Source: Piliocolobus tephrosceles | Lineage: Eukaryota > Chordata > Mammalia > Primates > Cercopithecidae | DNA length: 64,000 bases | NCBI RefSeq assembly: GCF_002776525.5 | Contig: NC_045441.1 | Span: 66,264,650-66,328,649, forward strand | Reading direction: 5' to 3' | In this document: piece by piece, positions 36,458 to 48,580 of the stretch | How the letters are laid out: every line of letters starts with the position of its first letter | Numbering within the stretch: position 1 is the first letter of the stretch | The notes under the pieces: generated by a model | The model's database searches: none | What the model was told of the DNA's origin: nothing | The model's input: the letters and a program-made list of their open reading frames with translations, nothing else | Position numbers and translations under genes: made by a program

Positions 36458-38404
36458 TGACTAATCAGTATCGTATCCCATTAAAAGCTTCTAGAGATAA
36501 TTTTTCATCAATCAAGGTAGAAGTATATAGATCTAAAATACATCATTCCTCTGGGACAGCACACCTTTGCCCACTATATTTCCTTTTTCTTTCATGTCAC
36601 AATACACTTTTTAGAACGGTATGCTTGAACTGAAGCTTACTTAGGTTTTATCACTTAGTCATGCTGTACTTACCAGGAATTGTAAAGGCAGAACACTTTA
36701 ACATTTTATTTATTTTATAGATCTAGCTTCCAAGAATAACGAAATTATTCTTATGGACAATTTTGCTGGGGATGCACATTGTATGTCTGCAGCGTTGAGG
36801 GCTCTCATCTAGGTTAGAGGCTACCTAAAGTGATGATACAACTATGAAGAAAGTTATGCACTGCTGTTGCTGTTTTTTAAAAAATTTGTATTGAACAATA
36901 AATTTAACTACCTGCAAAATAATTACTTAATTCAATAAATACGGAAGTGAAAATGCATGAGTAAAGTAACTCTGAAAAGAACGAACCTTGGTAGGAAGAG
37001 AAGCAGATACTCAAACAATATTCATATTCAAAATCCAAATTGCCTCAAAAGTTAAACAGTTATTTTAAAAAACAAACTATTTTATATCCATGAGGCACTT
37101 CTCATTTTGAAAAACAATATGGAAATTAAATGGCTTGAACTTCCATTTGATATAATAAAATTATAACAACTAAGAAATGTTAGAAAAATACTTTTCTAAA
37201 GGTCAACCTAGAAATTAATCATATTACTCATTTTGTAGCACTTGTGATTCATTTTGTAATTATCTGTAAAATACTGGTTGTATTTTAAATGCCTTTATTT
37301 AAAAAATTATTAAAAACTCTTCATTTTCTCAAACTACAAAAATAGAGGAAAGAAAATACCTCAATATTGCTGAGTATAGCAATAACTAATTCTAAATTTC
37401 CTTTCTTCATGTAAGGTTTATTAGACATCTTATGGTAAATAAGATTAATTAAATATAATGAGAGCGATATAAAAATATTTTACATTTTAGGTTAATTTAG
37501 TGTTGTTTTTATTCATTTAAGTATTGTCTTGAAGACTTCTAGAATTTTTGTATTATTTATATTCTTATTTTAAAATACAGCAATTTTATTGGTTTAGATG
37601 CATTTTTGATCTCAGATGTTAACTCTGAGATGAGATCTGCAGTTCCTTCCTACTATCCATCTGCCTGTGCAAAAGACCCCACTCAGTTCATTGAGTCTGG
37701 GGGCTGCCTCCTTGACGCACTTATGTCAACCCCTAGTTATATAAATTCAAACATAAGATGTATTCTGTTATGCTATCACTTCTTTGTTTGAGAGAATCAA
37801 ATGTAAAGAGCATGTGTATGTGAATTTTCTTGTCTTTGAACAATCTTGCAAAACCTTTCATTGCTACTTTTAGACATTTTTTATTCTGAAGATGTATCTC
37901 CAATGATTAAATATCCCCACAGTTTTAATACTGATTTGTATCTCATCGTTTGCTGTTTACCATTTTTGTTGTGCTATCTACTCTGAAGTGTGTGATGACT
38001 GTTGAGCATTCATCCTTCCAAAATGTCTACCTTTCATTGACTTCCATTATATCTCACTCCTGGTCCTTTCTCTGTTTCTCTGGATACTTGCTTCCAGTAT
38101 CTTTCCTGGGTTCACAATGCCGACATGCCCATGTTGATGCATCCCTGGATTCTACCCTCCTATGTCATGGCGTTCCTCTCTTAGTATTCTTCTCAATGAG
38201 ATCTTGTTTATTCAGTTGATTGCATTCCCATGTTAGTTTATATTCAGTTCATCCTCCTAAATTCCAAACCTAGAACTGCCACCTGCAGGACCAATATTAT
38301 TTTAAGTGCAACATGCCCAATATATTATTATTACTGAAATAATTATACCTCTTTTCATTGAACATGTATACTATCCCAGGGACTGTGCTAAAATATTATT
38401 TAAT

Positions 38405-38550
38405 TTTTCAGTAAATATTCATTGCATGCCTAGTATGTGCCAAACAGTATTATAGGTAGGAAAGAAAATTTTAAAAGCAAAGGGAAATCTTTGCTTTTAT
38501 GGAGGTTACATTCCAGCAGAGGTAATGTAGACAATAAACAATAAAAATAA
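38405..38550 (-). repeat. L2 3' end, antisense
   Basis: Reverse L2 3' end: cagtaaatattcattgcatg, cctagtatgtgccaaacagt, tggaggttacattccagcag, agacaataaacaat. Confidence 0.7.
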
Positions 38551-38599
38551 ATAAATTATTTAGTACCTGGTTGTACTAAAATATATAAATAGAGTAGAA

Positions 38600-39145
38600 T
38601 GTTGATTCCTGAAGATATGAAGAGGGGAGGACTGCGGGGATGTTGGTCAAAGAGTACAAAATTGCAGTTATGTAAGATGAATAAGTGTAGAAATCCAACG
38701 TACAGTATGATGACTATAGCTAATATTGTATAACATGGCTGGGCACGGTGGCTCACGCCTGTAATCCCTGCATTTTGGGAGGTCAAAGTGGGTGGATCAC
38801 TTGAGGTCAGGAGTTCAAGGCCAGCCTGGCCAACATGGTGAAACCCCATCTCTGCTAAAAATACAAAAAATTAGCCGTGTGTGGTGGCAGGTGCCTGTAA
38901 TCCCAGCTACTGAGGAGGGTGAGGCAGGTGAATCTCTTGAACCCAGGAGGTAGAGGTTGCAGTGAGCCAAGATTGTACCACTGCACTCCAGCCTGAGTGA
39001 CAGAGTGAGATTCTGTCTCAAAAAAGTATATATATCTATATCTATATATGTGTATATATATATACACACACACACAAAGGTAACTATATGAGGAGATGGA
39101 TATGTTAATTTGCTTGACTATAATAATCATTTCACTATGAATATT
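38600..39145 (+). mobile_element. Old L1 3' end, sense, interrupted by Alu
   Basis: Left part has ttggtcaaagagtacaaaat and agatgaataagtgtagaaat; right part resumes after the Alu with ggtaactatatgaggagatg and aataatcatttcac, the usual L1MA-type 3' UTR order. Confidence 0.75.
38737..39078 (+). mobile_element. AluS-like, sense, with TA/CA tail, inserted in an old L1
   Basis: Starts ggctgggcacggtggctcac and ends with a short A run followed by TA then CA dinucleotides. Old L1 3' sequence continues on both sides, but about 70-80 bases of the expected L1 are missing at the junction and no clear target-site duplication is visible, so insertion may have come with a deletion. Confidence 0.92.
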
Positions 39146-40689
39146 TACACTATGGAAAACAAAATAACAACAAATTTATTTATAGATCAAATTGGCATTT
39201 ATTCATGAATTAAGACAGCCTCCTTTCTACAGAGTAGAATGAGAGCTCCCACTAGACCTAGAATAGTGGGTTTTGTAAGGTGGGAACAAGAAACACAACA
39301 ATACAAAACAAAAGCTGATTGTTTAACATCATGTTATTTCAGGTTACTCTTTGGGTAAAGAGTTAAAGCAGAGGTTACATCCTTATTATACCAAGTCAGG
39401 TAGACTTGAATTTCACATTTTCAGAAACAACTGATGTGTTTGGGGATCAGTTTGCTTCTTTAAAATTTCAGCTTGATTATGTGACACTTTAGTACAAGTT
39501 GTTTGTACTAAAGTTTGGTTTACATTTTGGTTTGGTCTGGTCTGTTGGGACCTCCTGTAGGAGCTCAGTCCAAAATAATGGCCTTTGATAATTTTTATTT
39601 AACAATATCAAAACATTAATTATACAGTAATCATATGCCTTAAATACATACAATAAATAAGTACTGGTTTTGTTTAAATTGTTAAGGGAAAAATTAAAGC
39701 AGAGAAAGAAGAAATGTTGGTTCGCAGTGATAAAAGAGGCAGTCAAGATATTCACTGACGAAATAGTTGAGTAGAGTTGAGTGATTTGAGGAAGTCACCC
39801 CTGTAGCTATCTGGGTACGTACGTAACTTCACTGACAGATTCTGAGGCAGTAGACAATTGACAAATCTCAAAGGCATTGGGGGGTTTAGTGGCTAGCCTT
39901 GAGTGTATAGGAGGAAAAATAGGAGTTCAAAGTTATCATGAGATTTTTATGTTGAGTGGGACAATTTAGGCCATTGTAAAATCTTTAGCCTTTACTCTGA
40001 ATAAAATAGGAAGCCATTAGAGGACTCCGACCAGAACCAGAAATTATCTGACTTATATTTTAAAAGGAAAAATCTGTGCTGTGTTGAGGGGGCAACAATG
40101 GCAAAAAGATATAACACTTCTGTTTTCTCAAAAAAACAGAAGTGAAAAAAATAGAAAGCTGGGTCGTTAGCTACAGTGAGGATGGTGCAAGATGTATAAG
40201 AAGCCTGTGGGAACAAAATGGATCAAAGAAACAGTGTGATTTTCAAGGAGAAAAGAGCAGCTACCTCTGGTTAGTAATCATCCATTTAGTATACAATTTC
40301 AGTCAGCTTAGATGAGTATATTTCTCTACTCATATTCATTCACATTTATCTAGTTACATTCCAGCTTTATGAATGGAATAGGCATAGCCCAGTCTTCATG
40401 TGACTGTGTCTTTTGGAGACTATGATATACAGAGAGGGCAGCCAGAGAGTTGAGAACATACGCAAAGGAGTAATTGTAAGGCTTAACCATGGAATTTAAG
40501 CTGGAAATAAGGGAAGTAAGGACATTAAATATGAGGTACAGTAATAGATTTTAGGAATAGTACATTGTAAATTACAGTGAAGTAAAAGGTTGTTGGAATC
40601 AAGGTTAATGTTGTCAGGTTGAGAGTGAGTGAGGTAGGAATTGAGATTATGAAGGGGTATATTTATAAGTAACACAATATATGAATTCA

Positions 40690-40830
40690 TTTTGTTTTCA
40701 CAGTGACAACATAAGATAAACATTATAATTGTTTCCATTTTACATATGAGGAAACTGAGAAACAAAGAGGTTAAGTAAATTTCCCAGTGTGCCATGAGTA
40801 GTACTTGGCAATTTAGAAGTGGAGCCCGAG
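40690..40830 (-). repeat. MIR relic, antisense
   Basis: Reverse MIR core: ccattttacatatgaggaaa, ctgagaaacaaagaggttaa, then gtggagcccgag. Confidence 0.7.
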
Positions 40831-40909
40831 TGGTTATCACTCCAGAGCTGTGCTTTGAGATTTTCATCGCCACCCTTTCTCCAAATCCCAATAGAGAGAT
40901 TTTATCTGC

Positions 40910-41830
40910 AATATCTCAGCTACTGTACCCTTCACACCCCACCTTTCCCAAACTAGAAACCTAAGCAGCATTTTTGATTTCTCATCTGGAATATCAGATT
41001 ACTCAATTCTGTTTTTTTGGGGTTTTTTTTTTGTTTGTTTTTTTATTTTTATTTGTTTATTTTTTTTAATTATACTTTAAGTTCTAGGGTACATGTGCAT
41101 AACGTGCAGGTTTGTTACATATGTATACTTGTGCCATGTTGGTGTGCTGCACCCATCAACTCGTCAGCACCCATCAATTCATCATTTATATCAGGTATAA
41201 CTCCCCAATGCAATCCCTCCCCCCTCCCCCCTCCCCATGATAGGCCCCAGTGTGTGATGTTCCCCTTCCCGAGTCCAAGTGAGCTCATTGTTCAGTTCCC
41301 ACCTATGAGTGAGAACATGCGGTGTTTGGTTTTCTGTTCTTGTGATAGTTTGCTAAGAATGATGGTTTCCAGCTGCATCCATGTCCCTACAAAGGACGCA
41401 AACTCATCCTTTTTTATGGCTGAGGCAGGATTAAGAACACAATTCTGTTTTAATGTTCTTAATCCTGCCTCTTTACTTCAGCCCAACTATGACTGTCTCG
41501 TATACCAGCCTTACAAATTTTCTTATAGGATTGTCCCAGTAGCATCCTTGTGAACTAACTCCTTTCTGTACACCCCAACCTGCTTCCTGGGTCAACTTTC
41601 AAAGAATGCAAATATCATAAGTCTCTCTCACTCATAAAATATTTTTGGTGATTCCCTATTTGAATCCCAAATGCTCTAAAATGGTAAACAAGGCTCTTTA
41701 ACTGGATCAACCTACTCATTCTCTCCTATAGTACCTTAGCCACTGGAAATCAAGGATAATTGAACTACTTGTAATTCTTTAAGTACACCTGTTCTCTCAA
41801 GCCTTTGGGGTATCGTATGTGTTAATAAAT
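40910..41830 (+). repeat. Probable L2 relic, interrupted by L1
   Basis: The left part (aaacctaagcagcatttttg) and right part (tttggtgattccctatttga; aatgctctaaaatggtaaac) resemble L2 in order, with the young L1 at 41012-41422 between them. Confidence 0.4.
41012..41422 (-). mobile_element. Young 5'-truncated L1 3' end, antisense
   Basis: T-rich tail, then the reverse complement of an L1 3' UTR and ORF2 end, stopping at the complement of cagccataaaaaaggatg. Target-site duplication caattctgtttt at 41004-41015 and 41440-41451. Between the L1 5' end and the right duplication lie about 17 extra bases that are an inverted copy of the downstream flank (see findings). The element split an older L2-like relic. 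Confidence 0.95.
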
Positions 41831-44183
41831 CAATCTAAATCACTTCGCTTTAAAATTTTGCCCACCTCGCTAAGTAAGAATTAAAAGGTTACTTTCTTGT
41901 CATGGAATAAAAATATTGACAATTGTACACATTAACTATTTAAATGATTATACTTCAAACAAAGTAATGAAACTGTTCTGCCCACAAAATTGCTTAATCT
42001 GCTCCAGCTGATAGGCTCTGAGCCTTTTCAGTCTGTGAACCTTCAGTAACTTTCCAGGAATAATTTCGCACTTCATTACCTGTAGCCCTTCATTTAAAGC
42101 AAATCATTAGTCCCGACATATAACATGTTGTTTTGTTTTTTATTTTTTAATACCAGTTTCCTCTTTAAGAAATTGTATGCCACTGTTTATTGTGCTAATC
42201 TTCTGTAAGAGGAGCAGGTGAGGTTCAGACTCAGTTAATACAAAGTGAATATTGATATTATCTCTATCACATTATAGAAAATATTAAAGAACTTAAGATG
42301 CCTAGTTTTATTTTTTTCCTTAGTCTTTGACTCTGTAGTTAGGAATTAGCTATTGAATGACTTCTATAAATATAGCGTGGGTCTTTAATTTCTGGTTGAA
42401 GCTCACATAGCCTTGTAACTTAATGACATATCACAAGGTCAAGATCCATAGCCAATGTCTTCTTATATTTTTGAACACCTTCTCCAGCATCATTAAAAAA
42501 AAAAATTGTACCACCCTTCTCAGCCATTCCATCCCTCCCCAATAGTTTCTTTAAGCTGTAGGTTAATGATTCAGTAGATATATGCTCACCATTTCCAGAG
42601 GTTAGCAAGGTAAGCATCTCCTCTGCACTGATGAAATGCTTTTTAGAAGCATGCACTACAAATGGCTTCCACAAATAATTGGCCTTGATAATGGCTATTG
42701 CCATAAAAATGGCTTAAAATCAAGTAGTCTGAAGTTAAAATCATTATCAGATGATTTTTTCATTCAAATAAAAATTAAACAATGATTCCCTACATCATAT
42801 ATAATTAGTTTTCTGAGGTTGCAATAGGCATCCAGTATCTTTTTAAAGTACTATCAAAACCTGTATTACTTAAAATTTATTTAATGTGGGATTTAGTCAA
42901 GATTTTTCCATGACTGTGTTTAGGTACTTAGAATGCTTAAAAAAAAAAAAAATGTTCTGGTAGCAATTATAGCTATAGTTCATTTGCTGCCATATTGAAG
43001 ACAGATCAGGAACTGTTTACAAAGATAGATTTCCTGAAATCCTCCCCTTATTGTACTTCCAAACAAATGTAGGATGAATCCCAACTCATCAAGACTCATA
43101 AGCGGCTTAATTTCTATAAAAGGCCATTAACCCTTCCCAGTTGATTGTCAAAACAGATGTTCTGCCTTTAATAGAATATATTTAAAAACTGCATTCTTGG
43201 TTCTTGCTACAGATAACACACTGAAATCTTAGCTGTCCAATCCAAAACAAAGTGACATTGCAAATAAATTTTAATAATCTCATATGGAATATGGCCTAAT
43301 GAGGCCATATGCAAGCCACTCACTCTTCTATGTTCTAATTTGCCCCTAACTCAAGACAGATGTAGTCTATGTTGTTTTAGCCCTTCACAGTTTTGCTTAA
43401 ATAAAATTGGGCTTCAACAATTATGTCATCAGCCTGCAATGAAAGGGATTTTTAAAAATTAATCATATAAAACTCCCTATTTTAACAAAAAAAGATATGT
43501 TGGAAAATCCTTCATTACCTGACAAAAGTTCTTCTCAATTCTGTTTATCACGGTGTTATCTCTTAGACTTCATGTGTCATTACCATCATGTTTCTTTTTT
43601 TGTATTTAAGAAGCTTACAGTTAAATGTATACCAACATTGAACTATGATGTTGGAATACACGTTATTTATTAGTATGTTTTATTATATAACTTTATTACT
43701 ATTCTATTCATAAATTTCTCTTCTGTTTCTCTATAATGGCTTAAGTTCATACTTTTAAAATTATTTTGGGTAGTACATAAATTTGTGAAGTCACAGAAAT
43801 CAATGAAATAGACCCATAGAATCCCTTTGATTTTAGAGTAATCTTATAGAGTAAGCTACAAATCTGATCAATTTCTCTAGAATTATATTTTAGTTTTATA
43901 TTCATTCTAAGTTTTATATCTTTTTTATAAGGTAAAGTGGCTCTATAAAAGTGCACATGTTTATGTAATTATTTTTCAGTTTTGAAGGGGCTTTTGTTCG
44001 ATTATGTCTGCCACTATCAACAAAAGAAGACTTGAGATATCTCATGACAAAATCATATTTTAAACTTTGAAGAGTAAACTCGAGCAAATTATCACAAAAA
44101 TCATTTCTGTTGTATTTACCTCCATGATTTAGTTTTGTTTTCTGTGTGTACACATTTTGTGTTATAATTTAAAAACAATGTTC

Positions 44184-44489
44184 TTATTTTAATTTAACTT
44201 TTAGGTTCAGGGGCACATGTACAGGTTTATTATATAGGTAAACTTGTGTCATGGGGGTTTGTTGTACAGATTATTTCATCACCCAGGTACTAAGCCTACT
44301 ACGCATTAGTTATTTTTCCTCATCCTTTTCCTCCAACCCTAAGCCCTCCATTGTTGTTGCCCTCTATCTGTCCATGTGTTCTCATCATCGAGCTCTCACT
44401 TATAAGTGAGAACATGTGGTATTTGGTTTTCTGTTCCTACATTAGTTTCCTAAGCAAAATGGCCTCTAGCTCCATCCATGTTCTTGCCA
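44184..44489 (-). mobile_element. L1 3' end (L1PB/L1MA age), antisense
   Basis: Reads in reverse as an L1 3' end: ggttcaggggcacatgtaca, tataggtaaacttgtgtcat, ttataagtgagaacatgtgg, ending near tccatccatgttcttgcc. Confidence 0.88.
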
Positions 44490-45597
44490 ATAACACAATC
44501 GATCTTGAAGAGCAAGGTTCTTAATTCTCTAACAAAGGGGTTAATTACTTGGCCATTTTTTCCATATCAATAACAATATTTTAGTGTCGATAAATTGGAA
44601 TCATGAATGACATAGTTTTAATATGCTGATTATTTAAAGTTGAAGTTGTATGATATATACAAACCATTGTTTTATACAAATTGTGATTTTTATTTCTTAA
44701 AGGTACCTTAAAGATCATTGCATTATTTTATTTACAACATCTGCAGTGCCAGCTTCCTACTGTTTATACTTCTTCTATTTCCTCTTTCCTTCCTTCCTTC
44801 TTTCTTTTCTTCCTTTTTCTTCCCATTAATTTTTACTAAAGTCACTGGAGCTAAACATCCACATAAGAGCAGTTCTCTTCTCTCCTGCAATTCAGAGTAA
44901 ACTAGATGAAGCATCCAAAGAGATTAAATATGGTGTGATAAATATTCACTTATAGGAGCTCTAGAGGTGGGAATCTTAATGCATCCTAAGGGTAAACAGT
45001 AAATGTCTGAGTATAAATAAGTATTTTGAAGCAAACTGTAATGTGGCATTTACATAAATAGTCTCAGTGACAAGAGAATACACAGTGTGATCATGAAACT
45101 CCAAAATATTTTTTAAAGGTTATGTGTAAGGGTGAGGCTGGAGAGGGAGGTCCAAGATAATGGCTTCCTGGCCTGTCTTGTCAAGGAGATTGGCTTTATC
45201 CAATATAAATATGAGCTTAAATGATTAACTTTGTGTTGTAGAAAGACAACTTTGCTAGCAATGTGGTGTAAACTAAATGTAAAGCAGGGAGCAGAAGAGA
45301 TATGAGAGTATCAGTGGGAGATTGCAATGTGAATAGTCAAGATACACCAACAGAGGAAGAAAATTAGGTAACCAGGAGAGAAAACTGTAGCAGAGAGTAG
45401 AATATTAGGATTTGATGTGATTTCAAAATAGATTATTTTCAGATGATGGTAAGATCCAATATGCAGTGATGAATCTGAGTGACTCAACTGATGTGCAGGG
45501 GATGTTCATTAGATGTTAGAAAGTAAGGGAACTCTGAGAATGGCTTATTGGATGTTATCCTTAAAACCACCCAGGATAGTTGCAGAGTCTTAAAAAT

Positions 45598-45716
45598 AGT
45601 TTTTACTTGACAGTAATGAATAAATTTACTTGGCAGTAATGAATAAAGTAAATAAATAATGAATAAATATAATGAATAGTTTTACTTGACAAAAATGAAT
45701 AAATAAATGAATAGAG
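45598..45716 (+). repeat. Degenerate tandem repeat with aatgaataaa units
   Basis: Three loose copies of tttacttgacagtaatgaat separated by aataaata stretches; directly precedes the 119-bp tandem repeat. Confidence 0.75.
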
Positions 45717-45718
45717 AG

Positions 45719-45936
45719 GAGAACTATTAGATTTCATGAACCTCGAATGTAAAGAGAATCTACTTTGGAGCTGGACAAGTGGTAATTTTGATGGAAGGCC
45801 AAGATATTGCCCTTAAACACAGAATAAGGGTAGAGACGAGAACTATTAGATTTCATGAACCTCAAATGTAAAGAAAATCTACTTTGGAGCTGGACAAGTG
45901 GTAATTTTGATGGAAGGCCAAGATAGTGCCCTTAAA
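45719..45936 (+). repeat. 119-bp tandem duplication (about 1.8 copies)
   Basis: Copy 1 at 45719-45837 and copy 2 at 45838-45936; both start gagaactattagatttcat. I count three mismatches over about 99 shared bases. The period is exactly 119. Confidence 0.93.
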
Positions 45937-46105
45937 ACTATAGCACTTGAAAGGATTGGGAGAGTGAGCTGCCTCTTTTCAGAAGTGTTATTAGCAAAAG
46001 TGGCAATCATTTGGAGAGGAAAGGATAATTTGTTTTATTGCACAATGGTTCCAGAGAGTCCAGTGAAAAGTTTTAGAAAAGAGGAGAAGTGTGGAAGATT
46101 GATGA

Positions 46106-46262
46106 GAGAGAGAGAGAGAGAAAGGAAGGGAGGAAGGAAGAAAAGAAGGGAGGAAGGAAGGAAGGCAGGAAGGAAGGAAAGAAGGAAGGAAGGAAGGAAG
46201 GAAGGAGAAAAGAAAGAAGAGAAGAAAAGAAAAGAAAGAAAAAAGAGAAAGAAAGAAGAGAG
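46106..46262. repeat. Polypurine microsatellite (GGAA/GAAA)n
   Basis: Almost pure A/G on the + strand: a GA run, then GGAA and GAAA variants. Long open frames across it are artefacts of repeat composition. Confidence 0.95.
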
Positions 46263-46339
46263 AATAATGAGAGCCAGAAAGTGTAGAAGACTAGAGAGTC
46301 CAGAGTTCTAACATGAACTCCTAATCTGTGGGCAAGTCA

Positions 46340-46700
46340 TTTCCATCCAATAGTTTCAGAATGGTGACAAATGACTTGTGTATGAAATATAAAAAGAATT
46401 TATATAAATCAATAATAGACAAACAATTCAATTGAAAAGGGAAGGGACCTAAACAGGTATTTGAACTAAGTATATTTATAAACCACCTATTTACATATGA
46501 ATATGTATTCACCATTATTACTTATCAAGAAAATTGATATTAAATATCAGGAGATAACACTAGACACTTAAGAGAATGATACAAGCACATTAAAGAGCCT
46601 AAGCTTTGTTAAGATGGAGCCAAATTGTTCATCCATTGCAAGTGAGAGTAAATTGGTTCAGTCACCTTAGAACTATGGCAGTATACCATTTGTATTTTAA
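46340..46700 (+). mobile_element. Old L1 (L1M) ORF2 end fragment, sense
   Basis: Decayed match to the ORF2 end region: caattgaaaagggaagggac, the ataccaccatt-like region, aagatggagccaaattgttc and gttcagtcaccttagaacta. Edges are approximate. Confidence 0.6.
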
Positions 46701-47686
46701 TCCTGGGATTTCCACTAGTTTTGTGATAGGAAGCAAGCTATTAACATCTTGTCCCTCTGCATTCCGTTTGTAAATAAAATCAAATGAGTTAATTCATGAA
46801 AATTGCTAACAACTATGCTGGTGGTGAGTGCTAGGTTATCATCTAATATTGCTATTATAAGTGTTATGCTATAATTTGAAAAGTGAATTTTAACATTTTA
46901 TTATACCATAACTATGTACTCAAACAAAATTTTAAAATAATAAAGAAAAAGAATTTAAACACTTAAAAACCTGTGATATAGCTATATAAGAAGAATCACA
47001 ATTAATATATAAATAGAAACACTATTAAAATTACCTTTCTGGTTTTTAGATTTTTTTCACCTTTTTAAAGTTAACCTGAATATACCATGTGGCATTCTAT
47101 TTTAACATTTAACCTGATATCATTAAATGTTTATGTATTTCCATATACTATGGGACATCACTATTAATGCTTGCATAATCTCATTAAGTAAAGATGTCAT
47201 ATTTTAGTTGAAACTGTTTTTGTCTAGCATCTTTTCAATTCCTCATTGTGTGATTATAAGTAACGTGATAGTGAACATCTTTATGAAGAATAGTTTCTTC
47301 TGGCTGTTCTCTACTCAAAAGTGCAAAGGATCATTTTTCCCACACTGTGTTATTTTGTCCTACAAATGATTCAGCTTTTACAGTTGTTTAATTCTTTCTG
47401 TACTATAAAGCCATTCCTAATGAAGAAAATAATGATTAAATATTTCCTAAAACAGAAAATTTGTCTTAGAATAGAAACTTATTTACAATTTTTAAATCAT
47501 TTTTAGATGATTATTTATCTCACTTTTGAACTTAACTATATTATTACTATCCATTAGCAGGAAATGACAGGATGTGAAACAATGAATGTGTGCAACACTA
47601 TATCCCTTTAGACCAGTTATGGTGTGTTCTTCCTGGAATACATTCTCTTGTTATAATATCTGATGAACCTTTAAGAATAGAGTTAA

Positions 47687-47920
47687 TACAATGAGAACAC
47701 ATGGACACAAGAAAGGGAACATCACACCCCAGGGCCTGTCAAGGGGTTGTGGGTTAGGAGAGGAAGAACATTAGGACAAATACCTAACGTATGTGGGGCT
47801 TGAAACCTAGATGATAGGTTGATAGGTGCAGCAAACCACCATGGCACATGTATACCTGTGTAACAAACCTGCACATTCTGCACATGTATCCCAGAACTTT
47901 AAAGTAAAATTTAAAAAAGG
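47687..47920 (+). mobile_element. 5'-truncated L1 3' end, sense, with perfect TSD
   Basis: About 230 bp of L1 3' end (atgagaacacatggacacaa ... cacatgtatcccagaacttt plus A-rich tail) bounded by identical 14-bp copies of aagaatagagttaa at 47673-47686 and 47921-47934. Confidence 0.92.
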
Positions 47921-48116
47921 AAGAATAGAGTTAACAAAAATATCATCAAAATAAATTATGAAGCTTGTTAGTTCACAGAAAGGACAACAAAACTGTTTGA
48001 AAATGTATATTTCAAAATACTATTTAGTTTCCAAATGAATTAATCCTGTTTTACTCTTGTAAACATAATTTGTAAAATTATAAATATTTATTAAAATTAT
48101 AAATATAAAATTATAA

Positions 48117-48580
48117 ATTTTATTATTTATCGATACATAATATTTGTACATATTTATGGGGTACATGTAATATTTTGTAACATGAATAAAATGTGCAAAG
48201 ATCAGGTCAGGGTATTTAGGTTATACATCACCTTGAGTATTTTATTATTTCTTTATATTGGGAAGTTCTCTCTTCCAGCTATTTTGAAACATACAATATG
48301 TGAAACTATTGTCATCCTACCCTACCATTGAACATTAAAATTTATTTCTTCTATCTAACCACATGTTTGTATCTATTAACCAACCTTTCCTTATCCTCCT
48401 ACTCCATAAACATGCAAACTCTTCCCATCCTTTGATAACCATCATTCTACTCTGCCTGCATGGAATTAACTTTTTAGCTCCCACATATGAATGAGGACAT
48501 GTGATATTAATCTTTCTGAGTCTGGCTTATTTCACCTATCATAGTGACCTCCAATTCCATACGTGTTGCTGAAACTTAAA
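48117..48580 (-). mobile_element. L1MA-type 3' end, antisense
   Basis: Antisense landmarks in order: ttatggggtacatgtaatat, aagatcaggtcagggtattt, ctcccacatatgaatgagga, acctccaattccatacgtgt. Confidence 0.82.

Noticed and set aside
40496..40891. 131-residue antisense open frame
   Set aside because: Overlaps a MIR relic and has no domain; likely chance.
41017..41553. 178-residue open frame on the + strand
   Set aside because: It reads the antisense strand of the L1 3' end and its flank; a similar frame recurs in the other L1 copy at 20139-20471. No gene.
42420..42704. 94-residue antisense open frame with somewhat protein-like start
   Set aside because: No recognisable family, poly-Phe run from an A tract, no splice or processed-pseudogene signs; left unannotated.
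45898..46311. 137-residue Lys/Arg/Glu/Gly-rich open frame
   Set aside because: Composition is dictated by the GGAA/GAAA microsatellite; no stops arise in purine-only DNA of this type.
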